Below, one piece after another: positions 18,413 to 29,978 of a stretch of 64,000 bases of DNA. Each line of letters opens with the position of its first letter. Within the stretch, counting starts at the first letter, position 1. Location: the NCBI GenBank assembly GCA_022482545.1, contig JAKVOZ010000004.1, forward strand, positions 93,886 through 157,885, written 5' to 3'. The notes beneath the pieces were generated by a model. The model was not told the DNA's origin. It saw only the letters and a list, made by a program, of their open reading frames with translations, and ran no database searches. This stretch comes from Bacteroidales bacterium. Its GTDB lineage: Bacteria > Bacteroidota > Bacteroidia > Bacteroidales > P3. Position numbers and translations under genes: made by a program.

Positions 18413-19807
18413 ATGAAAAAAATAGCAGTATTATTAACAGCAATGTTCTTGACTATTAATGCGTTTAGTCAAGATTTTACTTACGCAGCAAAACAAAGCG
18501 TTCATTCCGTTGTTTATATTCAATGTCAATACAAACAACAAGCAACTTATTATGATGATTTCTTTAATAATGAATTCTTTAATGATGAATTCTTTAATTT
18601 CTTTGGATTTCAAACTCCTCAAAACCAACAAAAACCTCAAACACGTATCAATAGAACATCTGGAAGTGGTGTAATTATTAGTAAAGATGGTTACATTATC
18701 ACTAACAATCATGTTGTTCAAGATGCTGATAGTATTAGCGTTACTCTTAATGACAAAAGAGAATTCACAGCCAAACTTATAGGCAACGACCCTTATGCTG
18801 ACCTTGCTGTATTAAAGATTGAGGCTAATGATTTGCAACCTCTTACTTACGGAAATAGTGATAGTGTAGAATTAGGTCAATGGGTACTTGCAGTAGGAAA
18901 TCCTTTTAATTTAACAAGTACAGTTACTGCTGGTATCGTTAGTGCTAAGGCAAGGAACATTGAAATACTTGGTGGGAAAAGTAACAAAAACACAATAACA
19001 TCTTTTATTCAAACAGATGCTGCAATGAACCCTGGCAATAGTGGTGGCGCTCTAATCAATACAAATGGCGAATTGATTGGAATAAATGCAGCAATTGCTT
19101 CTAACACTGGTTCTTATTCTGGATATTCTTTTGCTATACCTGTTAATATTGTAAAAAAGGTTGTTAGTGATTTAATTAAATATGGAGCAACACAAAGAGC
19201 AAGTATGGGATTAGTTATTCAAGAAGTTGATGCAAGACTTGCTAACGAAAAACACCTAAAAGATATTAAAGGAATTTATGTTGCAAGTGTATCAAAAGAT
19301 GGCTCTGGTGAAAAAGCAGGACTTAAAGAAGGTGATATTATTCTAAAAATCAACGGAAAAGAAGTTAATAGCAATTCAGAAGTTAATGAAATTATGACTC
19401 AACTTTCACCAAAAGATATTGCTCATCTTGATATTTTGCGTGGTGGTAATGAATTAACAAAAGATGTTACTCTTCTTAATGCCAACAACACAACAGATAT
19501 TATTAAGAATGAACCAACAAATATTGCATCTGCTGTTGGAGTCACATTAAGGGATATTAACAATAATGAAAAACAGAACTATTCTCTATCAAAAGGTTTA
19601 GTTGTTGTTAAGATAGAAAAGAATAGTCCTCTTTCAAGAAATGGTATTAGAATAAAAGAAGGCTTTATAATAACAGCAATTGATGGCAACATTAATTATA
19701 ATGTTAAACAAGCAACTGATTATCTTTCTAAGAAAAAAGGTGCTACAACAATAGAAGGCTTCTATCCAAAAGATAACAGAACATATTATTTCACTGTTGT
19801 TTTGTAA
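18413..19807 (+). CDS. DegP/HtrA-type periplasmic serine protease
   Basis: Periplasmic protease and chaperone for misfolded envelope proteins. Signal peptide 1-19 (MKKIAVLLTAMFLTINAFS). Trypsin-like triad H100 (ITNNHVV), D130 (YADLAVLKI), S210 (NPGNSGGAL). PDZ domains at about 255-345 and 365-464. Length 464 is normal. Residues 48-65 form a Phe/Asn/Asp/Glu repeat (FFNNEFF, FNDEFFN) in the flexible loop before the catalytic domain, encoded by a short tandem DNA repeat at 18561-18603. It is alone on the plus strand, facing gyrB, with a shared bidirectional terminator after it. Confidence 0.95.
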   Translation: MKKIAVLLTAMFLTINAFSQDFTYAAKQSVHSVVYIQCQYKQQATYYDDFFNNEFFNDEFFNFFGFQTPQNQQKPQTRINRTSGSGVIISKDGYIITNNHVVQDADSISVTLNDKREFTAKLIGNDPYADLAVLKIEANDLQPLTYGNSDSVELGQWVLAVGNPFNLTSTVTAGIVSAKARNIEILGGKSNKNTITSFIQTDAAMNPGNSGGALINTNGELIGINAAIASNTGSYSGYSFAIPVNIVKKVVSDLIKYGATQRASMGLVIQEVDARLANEKHLKDIKGIYVASVSKDGSGEKAGLKEGDIILKINGKEVNSNSEVNEIMTQLSPKDIAHLDILRGGNELTKDVTLLNANNTTDIIKNEPTNIASAVGVTLRDINNNEKQNYSLSKGLVVVKIEKNSPLSRNGIRIKEGFIITAIDGNINYNVKQATDYLSKKKGATTIEGFYPKDNRTYYFTVVL

Positions 19808-19842
19808 TCATAATATTAAATAATGATTTAACATAAAAATAA

Positions 19843-19880
19843 AAAGGTGGCATTTATTTTAATTAATAAGTGCCACCTTT
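19843..19880. terminator. Bidirectional intrinsic terminator between the DegP-like gene and gyrB
   Basis: AAAGGTGGCA (19843-19852) and TGCCACCTTT (19871-19880) are perfect inverses, and the stem extends to 16 bp with one wobble around a 6-nt loop. T-rich on the right and A-rich on the left, so it works for both converging genes. Confidence 0.88.
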
Positions 19881-19928
19881 GTTTTATTACTTATCGTATG
19901 ATTTGTTAATATTTATTTATCTATCTTT

Positions 19929-21878
<1,950 letters not shown>

Positions 21879-21902
21879 CTATATTTTTATCTTTTTAGAT
21901 TG

Positions 21903-21932
21903 CAAAGATACAATTTTTTTTTGACATTTCAA
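21903..21932 (-). promoter_or_regulatory. Promoter of gyrB
   Basis: Minus-strand TTG (21930-21932), 19-bp spacer, TATCTTTG (21903-21910): a full match to the Bacteroidota housekeeping consensus. Confidence 0.62.
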
Positions 21933-22021
21933 TATAAATTCAAACATTTATAAAAGTTGGCAAATTAGCATTCCCTATGGTTAGAAACTTTACTAATTTT
22001 TATGATTTTTTGCTTTAATAG

Positions 22022-22169
22022 AATAGTTTTTTTAACCGTTAAAATATAATGAAGAATTATTTAAATATAACAAAGAAATATTTGAATAAAACGAAGAGTT
22101 AGTAAAATATAATGAAGAGATAAAAAAAATAGTTCTTTAATCCATTTTATTTGAATAAAGAACTATTTT
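22022..22169. repeat. 21-bp-period array E (7 units)
   Basis: Units at 22022, 22043, 22064, 22085, 22106, 22128 and 22149, with one extra base before the sixth. The sixth and seventh are opposed: AATAGTTCTTTA pairs exactly with TAAAGAACTATT. Occupies the gap between gyrB's promoter and the YfhO stop region. This array mixes a GAAGA-type core with the GTTCTTTA type. Confidence 0.8.
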
Positions 22170-22215
22170 TATTATTGTTGTTTGTTAATTATTGAATTAA
22201 TAAATCATAAATCAA

Positions 22216-22259
22216 AATCAACAATCTGCCTTTATCATAAAACACCATCACGGTTGTGG
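22216..22259 (-). repeat. Degenerate dispersed element behind the YfhO gene
   Basis: Begins six bases after the stop codon. On the minus strand it reads CCACAACCGTG, then GTTTTATGATAAAGGCAG, then TTGTTGATT. The same order of words is found at 15322-15357 and, in part, behind the M20 and M16 genes. Confidence 0.5.
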
Positions 22260-22265
22260 TCGTGT

Positions 22266-24866
22266 CTAACAAGAATGCTTATCGGTGTTAGCCACCTTTT
22301 TCTTATATATTGGATAACCTATTGCGCCAACAAGCAACAATATCATTATTATTGAACCTATTAAATCAATAACACTGCCTTTTTTAAGCGTATCTGATTG
22401 ACAACGAAACTCTATCGTATGATTTCCTTTCGGTACATATAGCCCACGAAGAATATAGTTAGCACAAAAATGAGGTACTTCCTTACCATCAATGTAAGCA
22501 TGCCAAGACTCTTTATAATAAATCTCAGAGAATATTGCTATCTGGTCAGTTGTTGAACTTGTCTTATATACCAAATAACCAGGATTATTGTTTGGTTGAG
22601 CAACAAAGTTTATCTTTGCTGAAGTATCTATTGAAGAAGGAGTATGAACAATATTCTTAAACTCTTGATTAACAATAGCCGTTTGCTTAGGATTAAATCC
22701 ATCTAAGCCAAGTATTTCTTCATTTGCATCTTTTGCCCATTTTATATCTTTAACAAACCATGCAGCACCTAATGCTTCTGGATTTTCTACCACAACACCA
22801 TCATTCAAAGGCAAGATAACATATTTTGTATCTAACATATTTAGTATTGCAAAGTTAGGAGCGTTAATCTGTTGTTGGTATTGGAAATAGAATTGACGCA
22901 AAGGATTATTTTTTATTGAACTTGTATCATTAACATCTTTTGCTTTATATGAAGGATTGCCAAGATAAAAATCAATAATATCTTGATATCTTTGAAGTTT
23001 AACTGCACTATATCCACCAACAGAAGGAAAGAAATAAGACGTTGAAGCATCGTTGAAAGTATTTACAGCCAAATTATAAACACGATAATGTGTAATATTT
23101 TTGTTAGTTACCGTTGTTTGAATTTGTTGTTCTGCCTGTGTTGGATAAATCATTGTCTCACTCTTACTCTTAAAGTTTGTATCATTAACATATCTTTTAT
23201 CAACTCCCCAAAGGTCAATGATTGATGCCAAACCAATAATACATATAACAATAATAGGTTTTTTGATTTTCTGTTTTGAATATAAGAATAGAGTAAGAAA
23301 AGCAATAGCAATATAAATAAAACTACGCCAACAATCGCTTGTAAATGCTTCTTGTCTATCATCTTGAAGTGCTTGAATGAAACTATCACCTAAAAGATTT
23401 TTAAACATAGCGTCATGGCTACTTGAAAAGTCATTAAACATTGTTGGAGCAATAGCACAAAGTAATGTGAAACCTCCAATGATTATACCACTAATATATA
23501 ATGATTTTGTTTTCTTTTTAGTGTCTTGACTTTCAATAAACGCTTTCAAACCAAGAAAAGCAGTGATACATAACGTAACATTAGCAATAACAAGTGCCAT
23601 TGCAGGAGTACGGAACTTGTTGTAAAGAGGTAAATGATAGAAGAGCCACCCATTTAATGCCATAAAATTGTTTCCCCAACTAAGGAAGATAGACAAAACT
23701 GTTGCTACTAATAACCACCAACGCCATTTGTTGTCAAGCAAAATAAAACCTATCAAAGAAAGAAAGACAACAATAGCACCAAAATAAACAGGACCAGCAG
23801 TAAATGGTTGTTCTCCAAAATACGTTGAGCCAAAATATTGATTAGCTACTTGTTGTACTTTATTTTCATCTTGTAGTATTGGCTTACTTACTTGAAATTC
23901 ATTTATACGTCTTTTTGCTAATTTCTCCACACGGTTGTCGGCACTTCCTCCTCCTTTGTAATCTGGGATAAGTATTGTCATTGTTTCGCCTTTTCCGTAA
24001 CTCCATTGATAAGCATAGTCAATAGAAAGACCTTTATTAGTTGATTGATTTTGATTATTTTGATTATTGTTTGTTTGAGGTTTAACTGTTAGTTCTTTAC
24101 CTCCACGCATAGTATGTTCAACATATTCTTTATTTATCATAATATGCCCTATTGATGGAAGAAGTGCTATCACTACTCCAACAATAAGAAGTAAGAAACT
24201 CTTGCCAAAATGTTTAATCTCTTTGTCCTTAACAGCAAAGACAAGATAAGAAACACCTAAAACAATAGCGGTTAGCATTGTGTAGTATGTTATTTGAATA
24301 TGATTGAAGTATATCTGTAATCCAAGACAGAAAGCAAACAAAGCCATACCAGTGAGATATTTCTTTTTAAACACAAGAATCATTCCAGCCAAAATAGGAG
24401 CAATCATAGCCATTGCCCATGCTTTGGTGATATGTCCAACGCCAATGATAATGATATTATATGAACCTAAACAATAGATAATACCAGAAAGGATAGCAAG
24501 CCAAGGATTAACTCCCATACTTATCATAAAGATATAAAAGCCAAGAGCCATAATAAACAAGATACCAGCGTTTAATCCAAAGTTAGAACCCAAAGTAAGC
24601 GTAGTACCAAAGAAGTTCATAACGTTGTTGTTGCTTGAACCATACATTTGATAAGCAGGCATACCACCAAACATTGAGTTAGACCATTCAGAATAATCTC
24701 CTGTTTGTTTGTGATAATCAACAAGCGACTTGCTCATACCTTCAAACTGACTCATATCACTTTGTTGAAGTTGTTGATTTTTAAGTACTGGTGAAAAATA
24801 AATAAAACTAACAGCAATAAACACTACTACTGCAATAATGTGAGGTAAAATCTTCTTAATGTTCAT
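22266..24866 (-). CDS. YfhO-like multi-pass membrane protein
   Basis: 866 residues: an N-terminal helix, a periplasmic loop with SEWSNSMFGGMPAYQMYG, about a dozen membrane helices to near residue 530, then a long soluble C-terminal region and one final helix (about 838-856). This matches the YfhO/GT-C-like family; relatives in Gram-positives add glycans to lipoteichoic acid, while the Bacteroidota members have no proven substrate. A lipid-linked sugar transfer at the outer face of the inner membrane is an inference. It stands between gyrB and an M16 gene with no operon partner. A TATTTTTG box lies 44 bp upstream. Confidence 0.8.
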   Translation of the reverse strand: MNIKKILPHIIAVVVFIAVSFIYFSPVLKNQQLQQSDMSQFEGMSKSLVDYHKQTGDYSEWSNSMFGGMPAYQMYGSSNNNVMNFFGTTLTLGSNFGLNAGILFIMALGFYIFMISMGVNPWLAILSGIIYCLGSYNIIIIGVGHITKAWAMAMIAPILAGMILVFKKKYLTGMALFAFCLGLQIYFNHIQITYYTMLTAIVLGVSYLVFAVKDKEIKHFGKSFLLLIVGVVIALLPSIGHIMINKEYVEHTMRGGKELTVKPQTNNNQNNQNQSTNKGLSIDYAYQWSYGKGETMTILIPDYKGGGSADNRVEKLAKRRINEFQVSKPILQDENKVQQVANQYFGSTYFGEQPFTAGPVYFGAIVVFLSLIGFILLDNKWRWWLLVATVLSIFLSWGNNFMALNGWLFYHLPLYNKFRTPAMALVIANVTLCITAFLGLKAFIESQDTKKKTKSLYISGIIIGGFTLLCAIAPTMFNDFSSSHDAMFKNLLGDSFIQALQDDRQEAFTSDCWRSFIYIAIAFLTLFLYSKQKIKKPIIVICIIGLASIIDLWGVDKRYVNDTNFKSKSETMIYPTQAEQQIQTTVTNKNITHYRVYNLAVNTFNDASTSYFFPSVGGYSAVKLQRYQDIIDFYLGNPSYKAKDVNDTSSIKNNPLRQFYFQYQQQINAPNFAILNMLDTKYVILPLNDGVVVENPEALGAAWFVKDIKWAKDANEEILGLDGFNPKQTAIVNQEFKNIVHTPSSIDTSAKINFVAQPNNNPGYLVYKTSSTTDQIAIFSEIYYKESWHAYIDGKEVPHFCANYILRGLYVPKGNHTIEFRCQSDTLKKGSVIDLIGSIIMILLLVGAIGYPIYKKKVANTDKHSC

Positions 24867-24909
24867 AATTATGATGTATTTTAATTAAAAATTTCAAATT
24901 GCAAAACTA

Positions 24910-24917
24910 CAAAAATA
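24910..24917 (-). promoter_or_regulatory. Possible -7 box (TATTTTTG) of the YfhO-like gene
   Basis: Matches TAnnTTTG on the minus strand, with no convincing -33 element. Confidence 0.35.
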
Positions 24918-25000
24918 TTATTTATTATTAATAATAATTGTATTATTTTTGAATTTTGAATAGTTATTAATTCATTAAGAGCGTTAATGATTCCTAAGGC

Positions 25001-25043
25001 ATAATCAACAAACATTAGTCTGCGTTAGAAATAACACTGCTAC
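25001..25043 (-). repeat. Degenerate dispersed element behind the active M16 gene
   Basis: On the minus strand it holds TAACGCAGACTA and TTTGTTGATTAT, aligned at 22 of 30 positions with the copy behind the M20 gene. It starts 9 bp after the stop codon. Confidence 0.5.
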
Positions 25044-25051
25044 GTTTATGG

Positions 25052-26308
25052 CTATATGTATTTTATTGTAGAAAGATTATCTTTAACAAATATTTCATTA
25101 GCGACCTTCAAAACATCTACTGCTGTAACTTGATCAATCTCACGATATGTTTCTTTTATATCATCTATCCTATCATAATTTAGCAATGCCTTACCAATAG
25201 AAAGCATCTCGTTTTGATTAGAATCATATTGTATTGCTATCTGTCCTTTCAATTGTTCTTTAGCTCTTGCTAACGATGATTGAGTAAGACGTTTGTTAGC
25301 AAAGCTTTCCATCTCTTTTATTATCAATTGAAGCGTTTTGTCAATATATTTTTCGTCAGTACCAGCATAAACTTGAAATATTCCGCTATCACAATATGCA
25401 GTATAACTTGATTCCAAAGCATAAGTGAACCCATATCTTTCTCTAATGTGCATATTCAAAGCAGAATTCATCGCATTTGACCCAAGAATATTATTTAACA
25501 ATGAGAAAGCAACTTTATTCTTATTCTTATAACTATATGCAATGTTGCCAACCATAAGATGTGCTTGATATGTATCTCGCTTCTCTTCTATATGTTGAGG
25601 CTTATAATTATATTTTGTATGTCTTTTTCTGTTAGCTAAATGTTCTGGAACAAGAGAAAAATACTTTTCGCATATACGTACCCATTTATTAAAATCAATA
25701 TTGCCAACAGTTGAGATAACTATAAGATTAGTGCAATAGTTTTTGTCAATAAAATCTTTCACTTGTTCAGAAGTAAATCCTTGTACTTTCTTTGGTGTTC
25801 CAAGAATCATTCTTCCCAATCCTGTATTACCAAAAACAAGTCGTTCAAAAGCATCAAAAATCAAATCTGCTGGCGAATCTTCATAGGAATTTATCTCATC
25901 AATGATAACGCTCTTTTCTTTCTCCAACTCTTTTGCTGGAAAAATAGAATTAAACAATATATCATAAAACAATTCTATTACTCTTTCATAATAGTTGTTT
26001 AGAAAAGTAGCATAAAGGCATGTTTCTTCTTTTGTTGTATAAGCATTCAACTCTCCTCCTACGCCATCTATACGTGAAAGTATTTGATATGAATGTCTTT
26101 TTTTTGTACCTTTAAATATACAATGTTCAATAAAATGAGCCATACCATTCTCTTGTACTTTCTCATCTCTTGAACCAACATCAATAGTAACGCCACAATG
26201 TGCTACTTGTGAAGGTGTATAACGATAAACAAGCCTTATACCGTTTTTTAATGTATAAGTATAATAAGGATAAGTCGGTTTATCTTGAAATGACATAATA
26301 ATTGCCAC
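25052..26308 (-). CDS. M16 family zinc peptidase (catalytically complete)
   Basis: Pitrilysin/insulinase clan peptidase of 418 residues. The inverted zinc motif HFIEH is present in GMAHFIEHCIFKGTKKR (about 58-74) with the distal glutamate region EETCLYATF and later the GFTYALES segment that shapes the active site. Such proteins degrade peptides, in the cytosol or periplasm; no signal peptide is seen here. The ATG at 26308 overlaps the previous gene by 29 bp; an internal ATG at 26296 (MSFQDKPTYPYY) would reduce the overlap and is equally plausible. It ends the four-gene operon starting with the nucleoside kinase. Confidence 0.93.
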   Translation of the reverse strand: MAIIMSFQDKPTYPYYTYTLKNGIRLVYRYTPSQVAHCGVTIDVGSRDEKVQENGMAHFIEHCIFKGTKKRHSYQILSRIDGVGGELNAYTTKEETCLYATFLNNYYERVIELFYDILFNSIFPAKELEKEKSVIIDEINSYEDSPADLIFDAFERLVFGNTGLGRMILGTPKKVQGFTSEQVKDFIDKNYCTNLIVISTVGNIDFNKWVRICEKYFSLVPEHLANRKRHTKYNYKPQHIEEKRDTYQAHLMVGNIAYSYKNKNKVAFSLLNNILGSNAMNSALNMHIRERYGFTYALESSYTAYCDSGIFQVYAGTDEKYIDKTLQLIIKEMESFANKRLTQSSLARAKEQLKGQIAIQYDSNQNEMLSIGKALLNYDRIDDIKETYREIDQVTAVDVLKVANEIFVKDNLSTIKYI

Positions 26309-27869
26309 CCATCTTATTCATCATGCTTTGCATTAAATCATTTGCTTCTCTTAAAGTACGACGAGAACCATAACTAACATAATATATTGGTGAGCCACTC
26401 TTAATTTTTGATAACACATAACTATCATATCCCAAACTTTTTGCTTTTCTTGCTAAGTTTTCTGCTTGTGATTTGGTTCCAAAACTACCTCCAACAACAT
26501 CAAAGCCTAATTTAGAATAGTTTTGCGTAAGAACAGGTGCATTATTATCAACTTTTACTACTGGTTGTTGATTTGGTTTAGTTTGTTTTTGTGTTTTATT
26601 CTTAGTGCTCTTATTATTCTTTGCCGTCTTCTTTGCTATCTTTGCTCTTGGTTCTGGTGTTGGAATATTAGATTGCTGTCCTATGTATGGAGTTTGTTCT
26701 ACTTCCGGAGCAACTGCTTGTTCTTGTGGTGTTTCTGTTGGTGTTATTGTTTGAGGCTTAATAACTTTTGTTGTCTTTGCCTCTTTCTTAACTGGAATAT
26801 AATAACTTAATTTATTCGTTATTGGCTCCAAGAACTTAACATTCTTTAATAATCCAAAGTAATGTGCACAGATAAAGCCTCCACATAACAATATTAACAA
26901 AACAATAATCCAAAAAACAATCAACCAACCTCTTCTTCTATTATTATGTCGTCTTGTTCTTTTCATTTGTGGTGGAACAATGCTCGGATTTTCTTTTTCT
27001 TTCTTATTTCTATCAATAATCTCTTGTGCTTTCTTCCTTAATTCTTCTTGCTCAGACAACTCATTACGCTCAATATCTTCTACAATAATATTATCTTTTT
27101 GTTTTTCTGCTTCTTTTATTGTCTTTTCTGTCTTATCCTCACTTGGTGTTGAATCAATATTAACTTTTTGCGTAACTTCTTTTTCAGCAACTGGCTTTTC
27201 GACGTCTGTTTGTATTGTTGCCTCTGTATGTCTTATTATTCTTGTTGTTGTTTCTGGCTCACTCTCTTGTATCTTTTCTTCTTCTTTTAGTTTTTGTATC
27301 TCTTCTATTCTTTGTTTTATATCTTTCTGTCTTTCTTCTTCTATTGCCATTTGCTTACCTTCTTCAACTTTTTCTACTTCTACTTTATTTTCAACAGCAA
27401 TTTCTTTTTCTGGCTTTGTATGAACGAAATCTACTTTTTGATTTTGGTCAATATCAAACGTCTTTATGTTCTTCAATTCTCCAAGAGCAAAACTATCATC
27501 CATAAGATTTAAATTCTCTTCACTGGCAAAAACATACTCTCCTAATGTTCCTTTTGTTAGTTTGCCTAATTTACCTATTGTGTATGTTCTTCCTGAATCA
27601 ATCTTTTCTTTTAATGAAGATGAATATTGCTTAATCCATGTCAATGCAGTCTCTTCTGAAATGAACTCATGCTTTGCCATAAACTTAACAAAGTTCATAT
27701 CATTCGTTTGTTCAATAGTAAAAAGTACCTCTTTCTTTGGAGGTGTCATAGTATTTGTTAGTGTATTTATTGTAGCCGAATGACTTTTTATATAAAATGT
27801 TCCAAAACCTATCAATTCTGCTTTATCATTATTCTTTAAATAATCATATAAGTTTTCTGCAACGTTCAT
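26280..27869 (-). CDS. HU-CCDC81 and SPOR domain membrane protein
   Basis: Three-part protein of 529 residues. Residues 1-130 hold the two prokaryotic HU-like CCDC81 domains (LIGFGTFYIKSHSATIN and YTIGKLGKLTKGTLG). A long charged, Glu/Lys-rich linker follows, then one membrane helix near 310-335 (WLIVFWIIVLLILLCGGFI) and a Pro/Thr/Lys-rich periplasmic stretch, and a SPOR domain at about 450-529 that should bind peptidoglycan. The topology puts the HU-like part in the cytoplasm, so the protein could link DNA or cytoskeleton to the wall (inference from domains). Found across Bacteroidota. Eleven bases from kdsB. Confidence 0.88.
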   Translation of the reverse strand: MNVAENLYDYLKNNDKAELIGFGTFYIKSHSATINTLTNTMTPPKKEVLFTIEQTNDMNFVKFMAKHEFISEETALTWIKQYSSSLKEKIDSGRTYTIGKLGKLTKGTLGEYVFASEENLNLMDDSFALGELKNIKTFDIDQNQKVDFVHTKPEKEIAVENKVEVEKVEEGKQMAIEEERQKDIKQRIEEIQKLKEEEKIQESEPETTTRIIRHTEATIQTDVEKPVAEKEVTQKVNIDSTPSEDKTEKTIKEAEKQKDNIIVEDIERNELSEQEELRKKAQEIIDRNKKEKENPSIVPPQMKRTRRHNNRRRGWLIVFWIIVLLILLCGGFICAHYFGLLKNVKFLEPITNKLSYYIPVKKEAKTTKVIKPQTITPTETPQEQAVAPEVEQTPYIGQQSNIPTPEPRAKIAKKTAKNNKSTKNKTQKQTKPNQQPVVKVDNNAPVLTQNYSKLGFDVVGGSFGTKSQAENLARKAKSLGYDSYVLSKIKSGSPIYYVSYGSRRTLREANDLMQSMMNKMGGNYYVISR

Positions 27870-27880
27870 AATATTATGTT

Positions 27881-28630
27881 TTATTTTATTATTTTATTTA
27901 TATTCTCTAAATCTTGCGGAGTATCAACCCCTATTGTATCAATATTTGTTTCATTTACAATTATATTGTATCCATTTTCCAACCAACGAAGTTGTTCAAG
28001 TTTCTCTATTTGTTCAAGATTACTTTCTTTTAACTTTGTTATCTCATGCAAAACTTCTGCCCTATATCCATAAATGCCTATATGCTTATAATATCTTTTA
28101 TCTTTAATTAATTCTTCTATTGTTTTCTCTCTATTAAAAGGTATAACACTACGCGAAAAATAAATAGCCCTTTTATTAGAACAAACAACCTTCACAACAT
28201 TACTATCATTCACATCTTCTTTCTTATCAATCGCTTTAACAAGAGTAACTATCTGTGAGTTTTTTTGTTCAAATCCTTCAACAACTTTCTCTATCTGCTC
28301 TTTCCTTATCAAAGGTTCATCGCCTTGAATGTTAATAACAATATCAAATCTCTCACCTTTATCTTCCAATATGCTTAATGCTTGATTGCAACGCTCCGTT
28401 CCACAACTCAAATCTTTGCTTGTCATTATCGCTTTTGCCCCTTTGCTTTGAACAAGGTTAAAGATTTTTTCATTATCTGTCGCAACATAAACCTGTGAAA
28501 AGATATTTGATTTCTCAACTGCATCATAAACCCACATTATCATCTCTTTTCCATTAATCAATGCTAATGGTTTGCCAGGAAATCTTGTACTTTCATATCT
28601 TGAAGGTATTATCGCAAGTAGTTTATTCAT
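27881..28630 (-). CDS. kdsB: 3-deoxy-manno-octulosonate cytidylyltransferase
   Basis: Activates Kdo with CTP to CMP-Kdo for the LPS inner core. Residues 1-25 (LLAIIPSRYESTRFPGKPLALI) contain the nucleotide-binding SRxxSTRxPGKPL motif; DLSCGTERCNQAL and NIQGDEPLI are family signatures. Length 249 is typical. Its ATG shares a base with the kinase stop, showing coupling. Supports LPS of the Kdo/heptose type together with gmhA and gmhB in this window. Confidence 0.95.
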   Translation of the reverse strand: MNKLLAIIPSRYESTRFPGKPLALINGKEMIMWVYDAVEKSNIFSQVYVATDNEKIFNLVQSKGAKAIMTSKDLSCGTERCNQALSILEDKGERFDIVINIQGDEPLIRKEQIEKVVEGFEQKNSQIVTLVKAIDKKEDVNDSNVVKVVCSNKRAIYFSRSVIPFNREKTIEELIKDKRYYKHIGIYGYRAEVLHEITKLKESNLEQIEKLEQLRWLENGYNIIVNETNIDTIGVDTPQDLENINKIIK

Positions 28631-29241
28631 TAAAACAATCCATTTATTTCACCATTAACTTTTTCTATCACAACTCCCAAATCTTCTGGCTTATCTATGA
28701 TATTTAAGTTATCAACATCTATTATTAATTTCTTTCCAGTATATTGATTAATCCAATCATCATAACACTTATTCAACGTTGTAATATAATCCAAACGAAT
28801 AGATGATTCATATTCTCTACCTCTTTTACTTATTTGATTGATAAGTGTTGGTACCGATGCTTTCAAATATATTAGCAAATCAGGCGATTTTACCAAAGTT
28901 ATCATCAAATTAAAAAGCGAAAGATATGTTTGATAATCCCTTGTTACTAAAAGACCCATTGAATGTAGCGTTGGAGCAAATATATACGCATCTTCAAAAA
29001 GTGTCCTATCTTGAATTATATTATCATATTGCCTACACGATTCAACAACACGAGAAAACCTTTTTTGAAGAAAGTATATCTGCAAATTGAATGCCCACCG
29101 TCTCATATCCTCATAAAAGTTTGTTATATAAGGATTATCTTCCATCTCTTCGTATAATGGTTGCCATGAAAAGTTCTTTGCTAACAAATTAGTCAAAGTT
29201 GTTTTACCACTGCCTATATTTCCTGCTATTGCTACATACAT
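28630..29241 (-). CDS. Deoxynucleoside kinase (dAK/dCK family)
   Basis: Phosphorylates deoxynucleosides, probably deoxyadenosine or deoxycytidine, in nucleotide salvage. P-loop at 7-15 (GNIGSGKTT), substrate-pocket EEMEDNPY, the conserved DRTLFEDAYIFA (ERS-type) motif and RGREYESSIRLDYI lid region. 203 residues fit the family. First gene of the operon with kdsB, HU-SPOR and M16; a TATTTTTG box is 35 bp upstream. Confidence 0.9.
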   Translation of the reverse strand: MYVAIAGNIGSGKTTLTNLLAKNFSWQPLYEEMEDNPYITNFYEDMRRWAFNLQIYFLQKRFSRVVESCRQYDNIIQDRTLFEDAYIFAPTLHSMGLLVTRDYQTYLSLFNLMITLVKSPDLLIYLKASVPTLINQISKRGREYESSIRLDYITTLNKCYDDWINQYTGKKLIIDVDNLNIIDKPEDLGVVIEKVNGEINGLF

Positions 29242-29275
29242 AAGTATAGTTTTTGCCTTAATTTAAATTAAACAG

Positions 29276-29283
29276 CAAAAATA
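29276..29283 (-). promoter_or_regulatory. Promoter -7 box (TATTTTTG) of the nucleoside kinase operon
   Basis: Exact TAnnTTTG on the minus strand; start near 29270 gives a 29-nt leader. The -33 element is weak. Confidence 0.4.
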
Positions 29284-29367
29284 CACAAATATTCCCAAAC
29301 TGTGAAATATTTTTGTAATAAATGTAAATTTTATTACAATTTTGTCTTAATTTACTTCAATAAATTC

Positions 29368-29760
29368 TTATTCCTTACTCTTTTTAAAACTCAAATCTTT
29401 CAATGCTTCTCTAAGTTTTTTGTCTGCTTTAAAGGTTACCCTACCGCCTTTGACCGTTATCTTTCTTATTTCATTAGGAGAATCCATTGCCTGACTTGTT
29501 ATTGATGCGTTGAATGTGCCAATCCCGTCAAGTTTAACGCTATTACCTTTTGCCAACTCAGATTTCAAGATAGCAGACAAACTTGCTATTGCTGCCAATG
29601 CGTCTGCCTGAGTAAGCGAACAAGATTCTTGTATTTGCTCAACAATCATTTCTGTTGTTGTATTATGATTTGTGTGTTTGCATGCGTAATATTTTTCAAA
29701 CTCAACGCCTTGTTTGTTTTTAAATTTCTTTTTCCAAATTTTGTATCCTACTGTTCCCAT
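29368..29760 (-). CDS. HU-family DNA-binding protein (HU-like, Bacteroidota type)
   Basis: 130 residues. After a basic N-terminal stretch (YKIWKKKFKNKQG) comes the HU fold: helical dimerisation part with TTEMIVEQIQESCSLTQADALAAIASLSAILKSELAKG and the beta part with VKLDGIGTFNASI, then TVKGGRVTFKADKKLREAL. HU-type proteins bend DNA and help organise the nucleoid; whether this variant is general or site-specific is unknown. It is divergent from the YD-repeat gene, and the gap holds array L with six copies of a different 12-bp core. It is a natural candidate to test as a binder of the arrays (inference only). Confidence 0.85.
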   Translation of the reverse strand: MGTVGYKIWKKKFKNKQGVEFEKYYACKHTNHNTTTEMIVEQIQESCSLTQADALAAIASLSAILKSELAKGNSVKLDGIGTFNASITSQAMDSPNEIRKITVKGGRVTFKADKKLREALKDLSFKKSKE

Positions 29761-29828
29761 AGTTCAATGTTTGTTTTTAATTAATTGTTTTATTGTAATA
29801 TAACGTTAGAACGAAGTGTTTATTATAT

Positions 29829-29955
29829 CATAATGCCATTTTGTTAATAACATAATGCCATTCTATAAAAACATAATGCCATTTTGTTGCAACATAATGC
29901 CATTCTATCACTAACATAATGCCATTCTATTATTAACATAATGCCATTTTATTTT
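29829..29955. repeat. Array L: six direct CATAATGCCATT units, period 21-22 bp
   Basis: Units start at 29829, 29851, 29872, 29893, 29915 and 29937. The 12-bp core is identical in all six; the following bases alternate between CTAT and TTGT/TTAT types. AATGCCATT is one base from a palindrome. It is the only array in a divergent promoter gap, ending about 24 bp before the -33 box of the YD-repeat gene. It could be an operator cluster. Confidence 0.85.
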
Positions 29956-29978
29956 ATTAGAATAAAAAACCAATCTTC

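Noticed and set aside
26980..27423. Open frame of 147 codons antisense to the HU-SPOR gene, rich in Ser, Cys and Phe
   Set aside because: It mirrors the Glu/Lys-rich linker on the opposite strand; composition and position mark it as a shadow.
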